A DNA stretch of 8,599 nt from Sulfuriferula multivorans (GCA_010365175.1 JAAFGW010000113.1:1-8599), one strand, 5' to 3'; numbered from the stretch's first letter, positions 1 through 5,637 are shown. Notes: generated by a model from the letters alone, not told the origin. Made by a program: numbers and translations.

Positions 1-133
1 AAGCCCGTGTGGAGTCGTATGCGCCTGCCTTTGTCGCTCCTCGTTGCTGGCCCCGGCCAGCCGCCTCGTCGCTTCGCGGCATGCACCCGCCCAAACGCAC
101 CATCGGGCGCGCCCAACTGCGGTTTCTAGGATA
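1..133 (+). other. Unassigned segment upstream of fliI (possible end of fliH)
   Basis: This stretch lies where fliH usually ends. All three forward frames are open from the window edge until close to the fliI start. One frame closes with TAA at 132–134, giving a TAATG overlap with the fliI ATG that would suit a coupled upstream gene. Another closes with TAG at 127–129. The third is the fliI frame itself, open to the edge. The TAATG-frame tail (from ARVESYAPAF to RAQLRFLG) does not resemble the Gly-Gly-Cys and Asp-rich C-terminal pattern I know from FliH. It could be a divergent FliH end, a frameshifted end or a spacer, so I assign no product. Confidence 0.3.
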
Positions 134-1528
134 ATGGATCGCATCGTCCGCCTGCGCGAATACCTGGCCGATTGTCGCCGTGCAGTCAGTTGGGCGACGC
201 CGATAGCAACCAGCGGACGTCTCACGCGCGTTTCGGGACTGGTGATGGAAGCGGTAGGCTTGCGTCTGCCGGTGGGCAGTCAGTGTCATATCCAGGTTCC
301 AGGCGGGCAGAGTATCGAAGCCGAGGTGGCCGGGTTTTCCGGTGACCGCCTGTTCATCATGCCGGCGACCGATATTTACGGCGTGATGCCGGGTGCACGC
401 GTGATTCCCGACAACCCGATGGCAGCCCAACCTCCGCGTTTGGGATTGCGCTATGTGCCGCGTCGTCGCGCGCAAGATCGGGTGCGACAGGTTCCGGTGG
501 GCGACCGATTGCTGGGACGCGTGCTTGACGGTGCAGGAAGGCCGCTCGATGGCAAGGGCTCGCTTTCGCTGGAGCGCCGGATCCCGCTTTATAGTCGCCC
601 GATCAATCCTCTGGAGCGAGCCCCCATCAGACAGACGCTGGATGTGGGCGTGCGCGCAATCAATGGGCTGTTGACCGTGGGACGCGGGCAGCGACTCGGC
701 CTGTTTGCCGGCAGCGGCGTAGGTAAAAGCGTGTTGCTTGGCATGATGGCGCGCTGTACCGAGGCCGACGTGGTGGTGGTGGGGTTGATTGGCGAACGCG
801 GACGCGAGGTCAAAGAGTTCATCGACACCATCCTCGGCGCTGAGGGCATGGCGCGTGCGGTCGTAGTGGCGGCACCTTCCGACCATCCGCCGCTGATGCG
901 CCTCAACGGCGCGGCCTACGCCATGTCGATTGCTGAATATTTTCGTGACCAGGGCAAGCACGTCTTGCTCATCATGGATTCGCTTACCCGCTACGCGATG
1001 GCGCAGCGCGAGGTGGCGCTGGCGATCGGCGAGCCGCCCGCGACCAAAGGCTATCCGCCGTCGGTATTCGCCAAGTTGCCGCAACTGGCCGAGCGCGCCG
1101 GCAATGGCCGCGCGGGAAGCGGCTCGATCACCGCATTTTTCACCGTGCTGATGGAAGGTGACGACCAGCAGGACCCGATTGCTGATGCGGCACGCGCAAT
1201 TCTCGACGGTCACATTGTGTTGAGCCGTGATCTGGCCGATGCAGGGCACTATCCAGCGATTGATGTCGAGGCTTCGATTAGTCGGGTTCAGCCCGATTTG
1301 TTGAACGAAGATCAGCTTGAGCAAACACGTCGTTTCAAATATCTTTATTCGCGCTACATGCGCAGTCGCGATTTGCTTTCCGTCGGCGCTTACGTGCCGG
1401 GCGCCGATCTGGTGCTGGATGAAGGGGTGAAACTGTATCCAAAAATGCAGGGTTATCTGATGCAAGGCATGCGAGAACGTGCCGGGATGGATGAAGCGCG
1501 CGCAGGACTGGATGAGGTGCTCGGGTGA
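134..1528 (+). CDS. fliI: Flagellum-specific export ATPase FliI
   Basis: FliI is the cytoplasmic ATPase of the flagellar type III export apparatus. It is related to F1-ATPase alpha/beta subunits and works with FliH and FliJ to engage export substrates. The 464-residue product has the expected N-terminal domain (GRLTRVSGLVMEAVGLRLPVG, about 24–44), Walker A GSGVGKS at 193–199, the GERGRE motif with the likely catalytic Glu at 221, Walker B ending in Asp 282 (LLIMDSLTRY), and the YPPSVFAKLPQLAERAG signature. An in-frame ATG at 44 would add 30 residues, but they look unlike FliI, and the family usually begins near MDRIVRLREYLADCR, so I use the ATG at 134. AGGA lies only two bases before that ATG, a poor spacing, so initiation may depend on coupling through TAATG. 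The length is normal and the active site intact. The 3' end overlaps fliJ by four bases. Confidence 0.96.
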   Translation: MDRIVRLREYLADCRRAVSWATPIATSGRLTRVSGLVMEAVGLRLPVGSQCHIQVPGGQSIEAEVAGFSGDRLFIMPATDIYGVMPGARVIPDNPMAAQPPRLGLRYVPRRRAQDRVRQVPVGDRLLGRVLDGAGRPLDGKGSLSLERRIPLYSRPINPLERAPIRQTLDVGVRAINGLLTVGRGQRLGLFAGSGVGKSVLLGMMARCTEADVVVVGLIGERGREVKEFIDTILGAEGMARAVVVAAPSDHPPLMRLNGAAYAMSIAEYFRDQGKHVLLIMDSLTRYAMAQREVALAIGEPPATKGYPPSVFAKLPQLAERAGNGRAGSGSITAFFTVLMEGDDQQDPIADAARAILDGHIVLSRDLADAGHYPAIDVEASISRVQPDLLNEDQLEQTRRFKYLYSRYMRSRDLLSVGAYVPGADLVLDEGVKLYPKMQGYLMQGMRERAGMDEARAGLDEVLG

Positions 1529-1980
1529 AGCCCTTTGCGCTGGCGCGAGTGCTGCAGCTCGCCGAGCGTAAGCTCGAAACACAGGCACGTGCAGTCAAGT
1601 TCGCACATGGTATCTGGCTGCGGGCACGCGGCAGGCAGGTGCGACTGACGGCTGTGCGCGACGCCCATATTACGCAACTGGCAGTCGAATTACGCGGTGG
1701 AGTGTCAGCCGAGCAATTGCAGGAAAAAAATCGTTTGCAACTTGCGCAGGCAGCCGATCGACAAGTGGCGCAAGCCACTATCGATGCCGCGTATCGTGAA
1801 TGGCAAGCTCGTCTGGCCGAATGGATGCAAGAGGAGAATCGGGTGAAGGCTTTGCGATTGCTTGAACAACGCCATCTGGAACAGGCTGCAATTCAGGGAA
1901 AACGGATCGAACAACGTCAACATAACGAGTTGGTGGAGTTGATGCATGGCCGTACCGCGGGTGGGTGGAGGGCTCGCTGA
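1525..1980 (+). CDS. fliJ: Flagellar export chaperone/stalk protein FliJ
   Basis: FliJ is a small soluble coiled-coil protein that sits in the FliI ATPase ring and links it to the export gate. The 151-residue product starts MKPFALARVLQLAERKLE, close to the usual FliJ opening. It is almost wholly charged and glutamine-rich helix, with long heptad-like stretches about 35–140 and no membrane segment. The length is typical (about 145–150). The start is GTG inside the fliI stop (GTGA). GAGG at 1514–1517, seven bases upstream, supports it. FliJ sequences diverge strongly, so the call rests on position after fliI, size, coiled-coil character and the N-terminal pattern. A run of seven A at 1724–1730 lies within the gene. 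Confidence 0.88.
   Translation: MKPFALARVLQLAERKLETQARAVKFAHGIWLRARGRQVRLTAVRDAHITQLAVELRGGVSAEQLQEKNRLQLAQAADRQVAQATIDAAYREWQARLAEWMQEENRVKALRLLEQRHLEQAAIQGKRIEQRQHNELVELMHGRTAGGWRAR
1967..1972 (+). promoter_or_regulatory. Strong ribosome binding site deciding the start at 1980
   Basis: GGAGGG lies seven bases before the ATG at 1980. An in-frame GTG at 1965 overlaps this motif and has no comparable site of its own. The ATG also overlaps the fliJ stop as TGATG. Both points favour 1980 as the start. Confidence 0.7.
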
Positions 1981-2459
1981 TGCAGTTGCTTGAACTCACG
2001 CCGGCCGAATTGACTTTTTTGAACACGGCGCCTGCTGTAACCGCGCCTGCTGTAACCGAACACACGCAACAGCGCTTGACGCACCATCTAGCCAGCGTCC
2101 TGACGGCGCGACTGCGCTTGCCCGTCACGCTGCATGAAGTGCTGGCCACTGACCCGGCCCGTGCCCAGTCGACCCCGGTCTGGTTTCCCGACGCCGTATT
2201 GGCAAGCCTGTGGCTGACGCGTCGTCTGGGCGGTAAACATGTGTCAGGCGTGGCGCCCTTTGTTCCACTCACACTGATTCAGACACTGAACGAGGTGTTG
2301 GCTGAATGTTGGCTGGATGGGCGTAACCCCGAAGCAATGCCGACAGCATTGACTTGGCAACTCACAGCGGATCACATGCAGGCACGGCTTGCGGTGCAGT
2401 TTCCACATCACCTGTCAGATATGACGAACTGGGCACGAGGCGTAATAAAACATGTTTAA
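1980..2459 (+). CDS. Unrecognised protein in the fliJ–fliO interval, possibly FliM/SctQ-like
   Basis: I do not recognise this 159-residue protein. It has no signal peptide or clear membrane helix and should be cytoplasmic. It occupies the place where fliK, fliL, fliM and fliN usually lie. The N-terminus (MQLLELTPAELTFLNTA) weakly recalls the EIDALL helix that opens FliM. Residues about 28–110 have a helix, then strands, then a GG turn (LTRRLGGKHV), then an amphipathic helix ending near a Trp (TLIQTLNEVLAECW), and the C-terminus has LAVQFPHHL. By eye this order resembles the CheC-like middle domain of FliM or the N-terminal part of SctQ, but no diagnostic motif is present and no C-terminal SPOA domain follows. 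A divergent FliK or an unrelated accessory protein remains possible. A 15-base tandem duplication encodes APAVTAPAVT near residues 17–26. It is coupled to fliJ by TGATG and overlaps fliO by eight bases. Confidence 0.6.
   Translation: MQLLELTPAELTFLNTAPAVTAPAVTEHTQQRLTHHLASVLTARLRLPVTLHEVLATDPARAQSTPVWFPDAVLASLWLTRRLGGKHVSGVAPFVPLTLIQTLNEVLAECWLDGRNPEAMPTALTWQLTADHMQARLAVQFPHHLSDMTNWARGVIKHV
2028..2057 (+). repeat. Perfect 15-bp tandem duplication
   Basis: GCGCCTGCTGTAACC occurs twice head to tail (2028–2042 and 2043–2057), in frame, encoding Ala-Pro-Ala-Val-Thr twice. The two copies are identical at every base, including codon choice. This suggests a recent duplication or slippage that keeps the frame and probably lengthens a flexible linker after the N-terminal helix. 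Confidence 0.9.
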
Positions 2460-2841
2460 TTCAGTTTCGGTCCAGCTCCAGACGACTCGATTTCTAGCCA
2501 TGCCCGCCTTGCTGATGGTGCCGTCCGTGGCCATTGCTGCAACCGATACTGCAACCAGCATGTTCACGGTGCTGCTCAGTCTGGTCTTGATCCTGGGTGG
2601 CTTTATTGCCGTGGCGTGGTTCGTTCGCCGCTATCTGCCAGGCATGGGCGCGCAAGGCGTGGTCAAGGTGGTGGGAACAACGGCGGTGGGCACACGTGAG
2701 CGGGTGGTGGTGGTCGAGGTGGATGACACATGGCTGCTACTCGGTGTGGGCGGTGGCAACGTGCGGTTGCTGCACACCCAACCCAAGCCGGCAGACCTGC
2801 GCGCGCCCGAATCCAACACCTTTCAGGTTGAACGTCCATGA
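2452..2841 (+). CDS. fliO: Flagellar biosynthesis protein FliO
   Basis: FliO is a small inner-membrane protein that helps assemble the FliP ring of the flagellar export gate. The 129-residue product has a hydrophobic N-terminal stretch ending VPSVAIAA near residue 30 that looks like a signal peptide, one strong membrane helix about 37–58 (MFTVLLSLVLILGGFIAVAW), then RRYLPG, and a short cytoplasmic domain with the FliO pattern VVGTTAVGTRERVVVVEV and LLLGVGGGNVRLLH. The ATG at 2452 lies inside the end of the preceding gene (ATGTTTAA) with GAGG 11 bases upstream, a long spacing. An in-frame ATG at 2500 would remove 16 residues and still leave a signal-like stretch, so the start is not certain. 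The 3' end overlaps fliP as ATGA. Confidence 0.9.
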   Translation: MFNSVSVQLQTTRFLAMPALLMVPSVAIAATDTATSMFTVLLSLVLILGGFIAVAWFVRRYLPGMGAQGVVKVVGTTAVGTRERVVVVEVDDTWLLLGVGGGNVRLLHTQPKPADLRAPESNTFQVERP

Positions 2842-3569
2842 TGAAGCAACTTTTGGGGTGTGGGTTGCTCCTGTTGGTGTCTTCCGCATGGGGTGCTGAA
2901 AGCAGTGTGCCCTTACTGAGCGTGACACCCGGTGCAGGAGGGCAGATTATCGGCGTGCCGGGCGCAAGCCTGCCCTGGTTATTGTTGTTCCCTTTTTTAC
3001 CGGCCTTGCTGCTGGCATTCACCGCGTTCACCCGCATTGCAGTCGTACTGTTCCTGTTGCGGCAGGGGCTGGGCAGCCATACGGCGCCACCCAATCTGGT
3101 GCTGATGGGGCTGGCGGTATTGCTGACGATTTTTGTGATGTCGCCCGCGCTTAAAACGATAGATGCCGAGGCCTATCAGCCTTTTCTTTCGGGGTCTCTG
3201 ACGTTCAATGATGCGGCTGAAAAAGCCGCCACGCCGTTGAAAGTTTTCATGTTGCGGCAAACCCGTATCGAAGACCTGAGCCTCTTTACCGAAGGGGATA
3301 AAACGATAGACCCGAAGCAGGTAAACAGTGTGCCGCTGGCTGCATTGGCGCCAGCGTTCCTGACCAGTGAGCTCAAAACTGCATTTCAGATCGGATTCAT
3401 GGTCGTATTGCCTTTTCTGGTGATTGATCTGGTGGTCACAGCCGTGCTCACGGCGCTGGGCATGATCATGCTGCCGCCACAACTGGTTTCGCTGCCCCTG
3501 AAGCTGCTGCTGTTTGTGACGGTGGATGGCTGGCACCTTCTGGTGGGTTCGCTGATAGGGAGCTTTTGA
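2838..3569 (+). CDS. fliP: Flagellar export gate protein FliP
   Basis: FliP is the main subunit of the FliP–FliQ–FliR export gate, forming a pentamer in the inner membrane through which flagellar proteins pass. The 243-residue product has an N-terminal signal peptide (cut probably after SSAWGA, about residue 20), then membrane segments with the family motifs FTRIAVVLFLLRQGLG, APPNLVLMGLA, FMLRQTRIEDL, and the strongly conserved PAFLTSELKTAFQIGF, VIDLVV and VDGWHLLVGSLIGSF. The length is typical. The methionine cluster usually read GMMM is GMIM here (Met 209, Ile 210, Met 211), and the usual VLSLLRQ is VLFLLRQ. ATG codons at 2838 and 2841 are both possible; 2838 gives a four-base ATGA overlap with fliO. 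The 3' end overlaps fliQ by one base. Confidence 0.96.
   Translation: MMKQLLGCGLLLLVSSAWGAESSVPLLSVTPGAGGQIIGVPGASLPWLLLFPFLPALLLAFTAFTRIAVVLFLLRQGLGSHTAPPNLVLMGLAVLLTIFVMSPALKTIDAEAYQPFLSGSLTFNDAAEKAATPLKVFMLRQTRIEDLSLFTEGDKTIDPKQVNSVPLAALAPAFLTSELKTAFQIGFMVVLPFLVIDLVVTAVLTALGMIMLPPQLVSLPLKLLLFVTVDGWHLLVGSLIGSF
3557..3562 (+). promoter_or_regulatory. Ribosome binding site for fliQ
   Basis: AGGGAG lies six bases before the ATG at 3569, within the last codons of fliP. It supports ATG 3569 over the TTG at 3566, which would add one residue. Confidence 0.6.
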
Positions 3570-3823
3570 TGGAAGGCCTCGCGCGCGATACGCTCTGGCT
3601 GGTGGTGATGCTCGCCGCCCCGGTGCTGCTGGCAGGCTTGCTCACCGCATTTGCCATCAGCCTTTTCCAGGCTGCTACGCAAATTCTCGAACCTACTCTT
3701 TCGTTCGTACCCAAACTCATCGTCATGCTGGTTGTGCTGGCAATTCTGGGCAGCTGGATGGGCGGGCAGCTGGTTGAGTTTGCGCGCACCCTGTTAACTG
3801 ATTTCCCGGGTTTGCTAGAGTGA
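3569..3823 (+). CDS. fliQ: Flagellar export gate protein FliQ
   Basis: FliQ is a two-helix membrane protein; four copies pack around FliP and FliR in the export gate. The 84-residue product has two hydrophobic segments (about 8–32 and 50–74) separated by the family's central motif, read here as FQAATQILEPTLSFVPKL. FliQ usually has 86–90 residues, so this is a few residues short at the N-terminus. The usual reading of the central motif is TQI(N/Q)EMTLSF; here a Leu and a Pro replace the polar residue and the Met. The Lys in SFVPK, typical of the loop between helices, is kept. The ATG overlaps the fliP stop (TGATG), so translation is probably coupled. Confidence 0.94.
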   Translation: MEGLARDTLWLVVMLAAPVLLAGLLTAFAISLFQAATQILEPTLSFVPKLIVMLVVLAILGSWMGGQLVEFARTLLTDFPGLLE

Positions 3824-3866
3824 TGTGCACCTGATGCTGATCCGGAACCCTGACCTATGCCGCTGA
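3823..3866 (+). other. Chain of two overlapping mini-ORFs between fliQ and fliR
   Basis: The fliQ stop overlaps an ATG (TGATG at 3821–3825) that reads only Met-Cys-Thr and then stops at 3832–3834. That stop overlaps another ATG (again TGATG), which reads ten codons and stops at 3864–3866, just inside fliR (ATG 3857). The arrangement is seen directly. A role in passing ribosomes from fliQ to fliR by termination and reinitiation is inference, and the peptides themselves need have no function. Confidence 0.35.
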
Positions 3867-4606
3867 GTGAAACGCATCTGGCGGTCTGGGTATTTACCTT
3901 TGCCCGATTGGCCGGATGGACTTTATTTGACCCACTCATCGGGCGGCTGCCTGTTTCAATGCGCCTGTTCATGGCAGCCGTGCTGGCAGCGGTTCTCGCG
4001 CCGGGTTTGTCCCTCGCGATGCTGGATCCCTTTACCGTGCAAGGCCTGTTGGCCATAAGCATGGAAATGTTATGGGGTGCTGCGCTGGCGCTGTGTGTAT
4101 GGCTGGTATTTGCTACCGTCACAGCGGCATGGGTGTGGACCGGTCATACCGCCACTGGCGGCTTGTTGACTTTGACCGCTGAGCAGGCTGAACCCGCCGA
4201 TGCGGCCTGGAGAAACCTGGCGGGATGGTTGGCAGCGATGGCATTTTTGGGTGCGAGCGGCCACTTGTTGGTGGTTGACGCATTGCGCGACAGCTTCATT
4301 AGCCTGCCGCTGGCAGCATTGCCCTCCGCCAGTAATGTGCGTCACCTCGTCGAGTCAGCGAGCTGGTTGTTTGCCGCAGGCATGCAGCTGGCCCTACCTC
4401 TGGTGGCATTGGTGCTTCTGATCCAACTGGCGTTCGGCATTGTCGCGCGCACCACGCCGGGACTGGACATGGTCTCGGTCGGGGTGGGGGTGGGGGTGCT
4501 GAGCTTGATGGTCGTCTGGGTATGGGCTGTGCCGCTGGTTGCCATCGGCATCGGCCAGGGCATGGAGCAACTGGTGGTCTGGATGGGGCGGCTGGCTTCG
4601 AGATAA
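3857..4606 (+). CDS. fliR: Flagellar export gate protein FliR (divergent)
   Basis: FliR is the single-copy subunit that completes the FliP5–FliQ4–FliR1 export gate in the inner membrane. The 249-residue product is almost wholly hydrophobic, with about six membrane segments, and lies directly after fliQ. Family features kept are FARLAGWTLFDPLIG near the start, a central GHLLVVDALRDSFISLPL, and the loop RTTPGLD at 198–204. It departs from consensus where most FliR read (A)PQ(L/M)N…GFP: here the loop is TPGLD and the GFP position falls in a Gly-Val run (209–214). The usual LVDPQ region reads LTAEQAEP. The ATG at 3857 has CGGA about ten bases upstream, a weak site, and a 33-base gap separates it from fliQ. 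It could be a divergent flagellar FliR or a gate protein from a diverged export system; the presence of fliO favours flagellar origin. Confidence 0.88.
   Translation: MPLSETHLAVWVFTFARLAGWTLFDPLIGRLPVSMRLFMAAVLAAVLAPGLSLAMLDPFTVQGLLAISMEMLWGAALALCVWLVFATVTAAWVWTGHTATGGLLTLTAEQAEPADAAWRNLAGWLAAMAFLGASGHLLVVDALRDSFISLPLAALPSASNVRHLVESASWLFAAGMQLALPLVALVLLIQLAFGIVARTTPGLDMVSVGVGVGVLSLMVVWVWAVPLVAIGIGQGMEQLVVWMGRLASR
4481..4498 (+). repeat. Three tandem GGGGTG hexamers in fliR
   Basis: GGGGTG is repeated three times in frame, encoding Gly-Val three times (residues 209–214). The G runs of 4, 5 and 5 separated by single T make the + strand unusually G-rich. Gain or loss of one unit would keep the frame. 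Confidence 0.85.
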
Positions 4607-4730
4607 CACTTGCTTGAGATGGCCTTGGGTGTGGCCAGATAGATTAGAATGGCAGGATTTATCGTCTCATGGCCAATCCAGCGGCGCATGTTTTAAATAA
4701 GAGCGGCGAAACAAGAGCGGCAGAAACACT
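4607..4730 (+). promoter_or_regulatory. fliR–dapA spacer with weak promoter-like sequence
   Basis: This 124-base spacer is the longest intergenic stretch in the window and the most likely place for a dapA promoter. TTGAGA (4614–4619) matches five of six bases of a sigma-70 -35 box, and TAGAAT (4645–4650) matches five of six of a -10 box, but they are 25 bases apart. TTGGGT (4625–4630) lies 14 bases from TAGAAT. Neither spacing is ideal, so the promoter call is weak. An inverted repeat TGGCC/GGCCA (4620–4624 and 4633–4637) could form a 5-bp hairpin but has no T run after it. I see no sigma-28 or sigma-54 consensus. Confidence 0.25.
4699..4727 (+). repeat. Imperfect direct repeat in the dapA leader
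   Basis: AAGAGCGGCGAAAC (4699–4712) is followed at once by AAGAGCGGCAGAAAC (4713–4727), which differs by one inserted base. The second copy ends three bases before the dapA ATG. No good Shine-Dalgarno sequence lies at normal distance from that ATG; the purine-rich AAGAG of the second copy starts 18 bases upstream. Confidence 0.7.
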
Positions 4731-5621
4731 ATGGCAGAACTCAAACCAGCCAGCGGAAGCCTGGTTGCGATCGTTACCCCCATGTCGGCGGACGGTGCAC
4801 TCGACCTCGACGCTTTGCGTCGCCTGATTGGCTGGCATATTGCGGAGGGCACCGATGGCATCGTGATCGTTGGCACCACCGGCGAATCCCCAACCGTAAC
4901 GTTTGATGAGCATTGTCTGCTGATTCGCACCGCAGTCGAACAGGCCGCAGGGCGCGTGCCGGTGATTGCAGGAACCGGCGCCAATTCCACCGTCGAGGCC
5001 ATTGAACTCACCGAATGCGCAAAGGCAGCAGGCGCGCAAGCCGGATTGTCGGTCGTGCCTTACTACAACAAACCGACCCAAGAAGGCCTCTACCAGCACT
5101 ACAAGAAGATTGCCGAAGCAGTTGATCTGCCCTTGATTCTGTATAACGTCCCGGGTCGGACCGTGGCGGATTTGTCCAACGACACCACGTTGCGCCTGGC
5201 CGCAGTGCCTGGCATCGTCGGCGTGAAAGACGCCACCGGCAGCATGGAGCGTGCGGCTGACCTGATCCGTCGTGCACCCCAAGATTTTGCACTTTACAGC
5301 GGCGACGATGCGTCAGCGATGCCCTTCATGTTGCTGGGCGGACATGGTGTGATTTCGGTTACCGCCAACGTTGCACCAAAAATGATGAACGAGATGTGTG
5401 TGGCCGCGCTTGCCGGGAACCTGCAACGCGCGCGCGAACTCAATAACGCGTTGCTGCCGTTGCACAGCAAGCTGTTTGTTGAAGCCAACCCCATTCCGGT
5501 CAAGTGGGCGTGTGTCGAGATGGGTCTGATTCCATCCGGCATGCGCTTGCCGTTGACCCCGCTGTCTGGCGAACAGCATGAAACCGTGCGAGGCGCGTTG
5601 CGTCACGCGAATTTGATCTAG
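4731..5621 (+). CDS. dapA: 4-hydroxy-tetrahydrodipicolinate synthase DapA
   Basis: DapA condenses pyruvate with aspartate semialdehyde, the first step committed to diaminopimelate and lysine synthesis, in the cytoplasm. The 296-residue product is a full-length TIM-barrel enzyme. It shows VAIVTPM near the start, GTTGES (Thr 49 and Thr 50), the PYYNKP motif (Tyr 111 and 112), YNVPGR with Tyr 138 and Arg 143, the Schiff-base Lys 166 in GVKDATG, and GGHGVISVTANVAP. These match the E. coli enzyme with an offset of five residues, so all key catalytic residues are present. The start gives a few more N-terminal residues than E. coli DapA, and no clear in-frame alternative lies nearby. The ribosome binding site is weak. 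It opens the housekeeping block and is followed by bamC, a pairing also known from E. coli. Confidence 0.98.
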   Translation: MAELKPASGSLVAIVTPMSADGALDLDALRRLIGWHIAEGTDGIVIVGTTGESPTVTFDEHCLLIRTAVEQAAGRVPVIAGTGANSTVEAIELTECAKAAGAQAGLSVVPYYNKPTQEGLYQHYKKIAEAVDLPLILYNVPGRTVADLSNDTTLRLAAVPGIVGVKDATGSMERAADLIRRAPQDFALYSGDDASAMPFMLLGGHGVISVTANVAPKMMNEMCVAALAGNLQRARELNNALLPLHSKLFVEANPIPVKWACVEMGLIPSGMRLPLTPLSGEQHETVRGALRHANLI

Positions 5622-5623
5622 CA

Positions 5624-5637
5624 GGGTGCGTGCACCC
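5624..5637 (+). terminator. Possible weak hairpin after dapA
   Basis: GGGTG (5624–5628) can pair with CACCC (5633–5637) around the loop CGTG, starting two bases after the dapA stop. The following bases (CGTTGGTTTAATTT) are T-rich but not a continuous T run. It may be a weak or partial terminator, or chance. A strong stop is unlikely if bamC is co-transcribed. Confidence 0.3.

Noticed and set aside
44..133. N-terminal extension of fliI from the ATG at 44
   Set aside because: The extra 30 residues are unlike FliI, and the family start fits the ATG at 134, which also overlaps an upstream TAA.
1724..1730. A7 run in fliJ as a programmed frameshift site
   Set aside because: The frame is open on both sides and the product is a normal FliJ length. 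No stimulatory hairpin or second product is evident.
3597..3610. GCTGGTGG, the E. coli Chi sequence, in fliQ
   Set aside because: A single copy in GC-rich Leu-Val codons is expected by chance, and Chi sequences differ between groups.
3466..4122. 218-codon reverse open frame over fliP, fliQ and fliR
   Set aside because: Its Ser/Ala/Thr-rich translation mirrors the hydrophobic codons of the gate genes, and it shows no recognisable domain.
1..4606. Reading the cluster as a virulence-type injectisome
   Set aside because: fliO is present, FliI and FliP match flagellar forms best, and no sctJ, sctC, needle or translocator gene is seen in the window.
4620..4637. TGGCC/GGCCA hairpin as a terminator after fliR
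   Set aside because: The stem is only 5 bp, the loop is 8 bases, and no T run follows, so it does not look like an intrinsic terminator.
4669..4827. 52-codon forward ORF overlapping the dapA start
   Set aside because: Most of it is dapA sequence in another frame. The part before dapA is only about 20 codons, and the ribosome site is poorly spaced.
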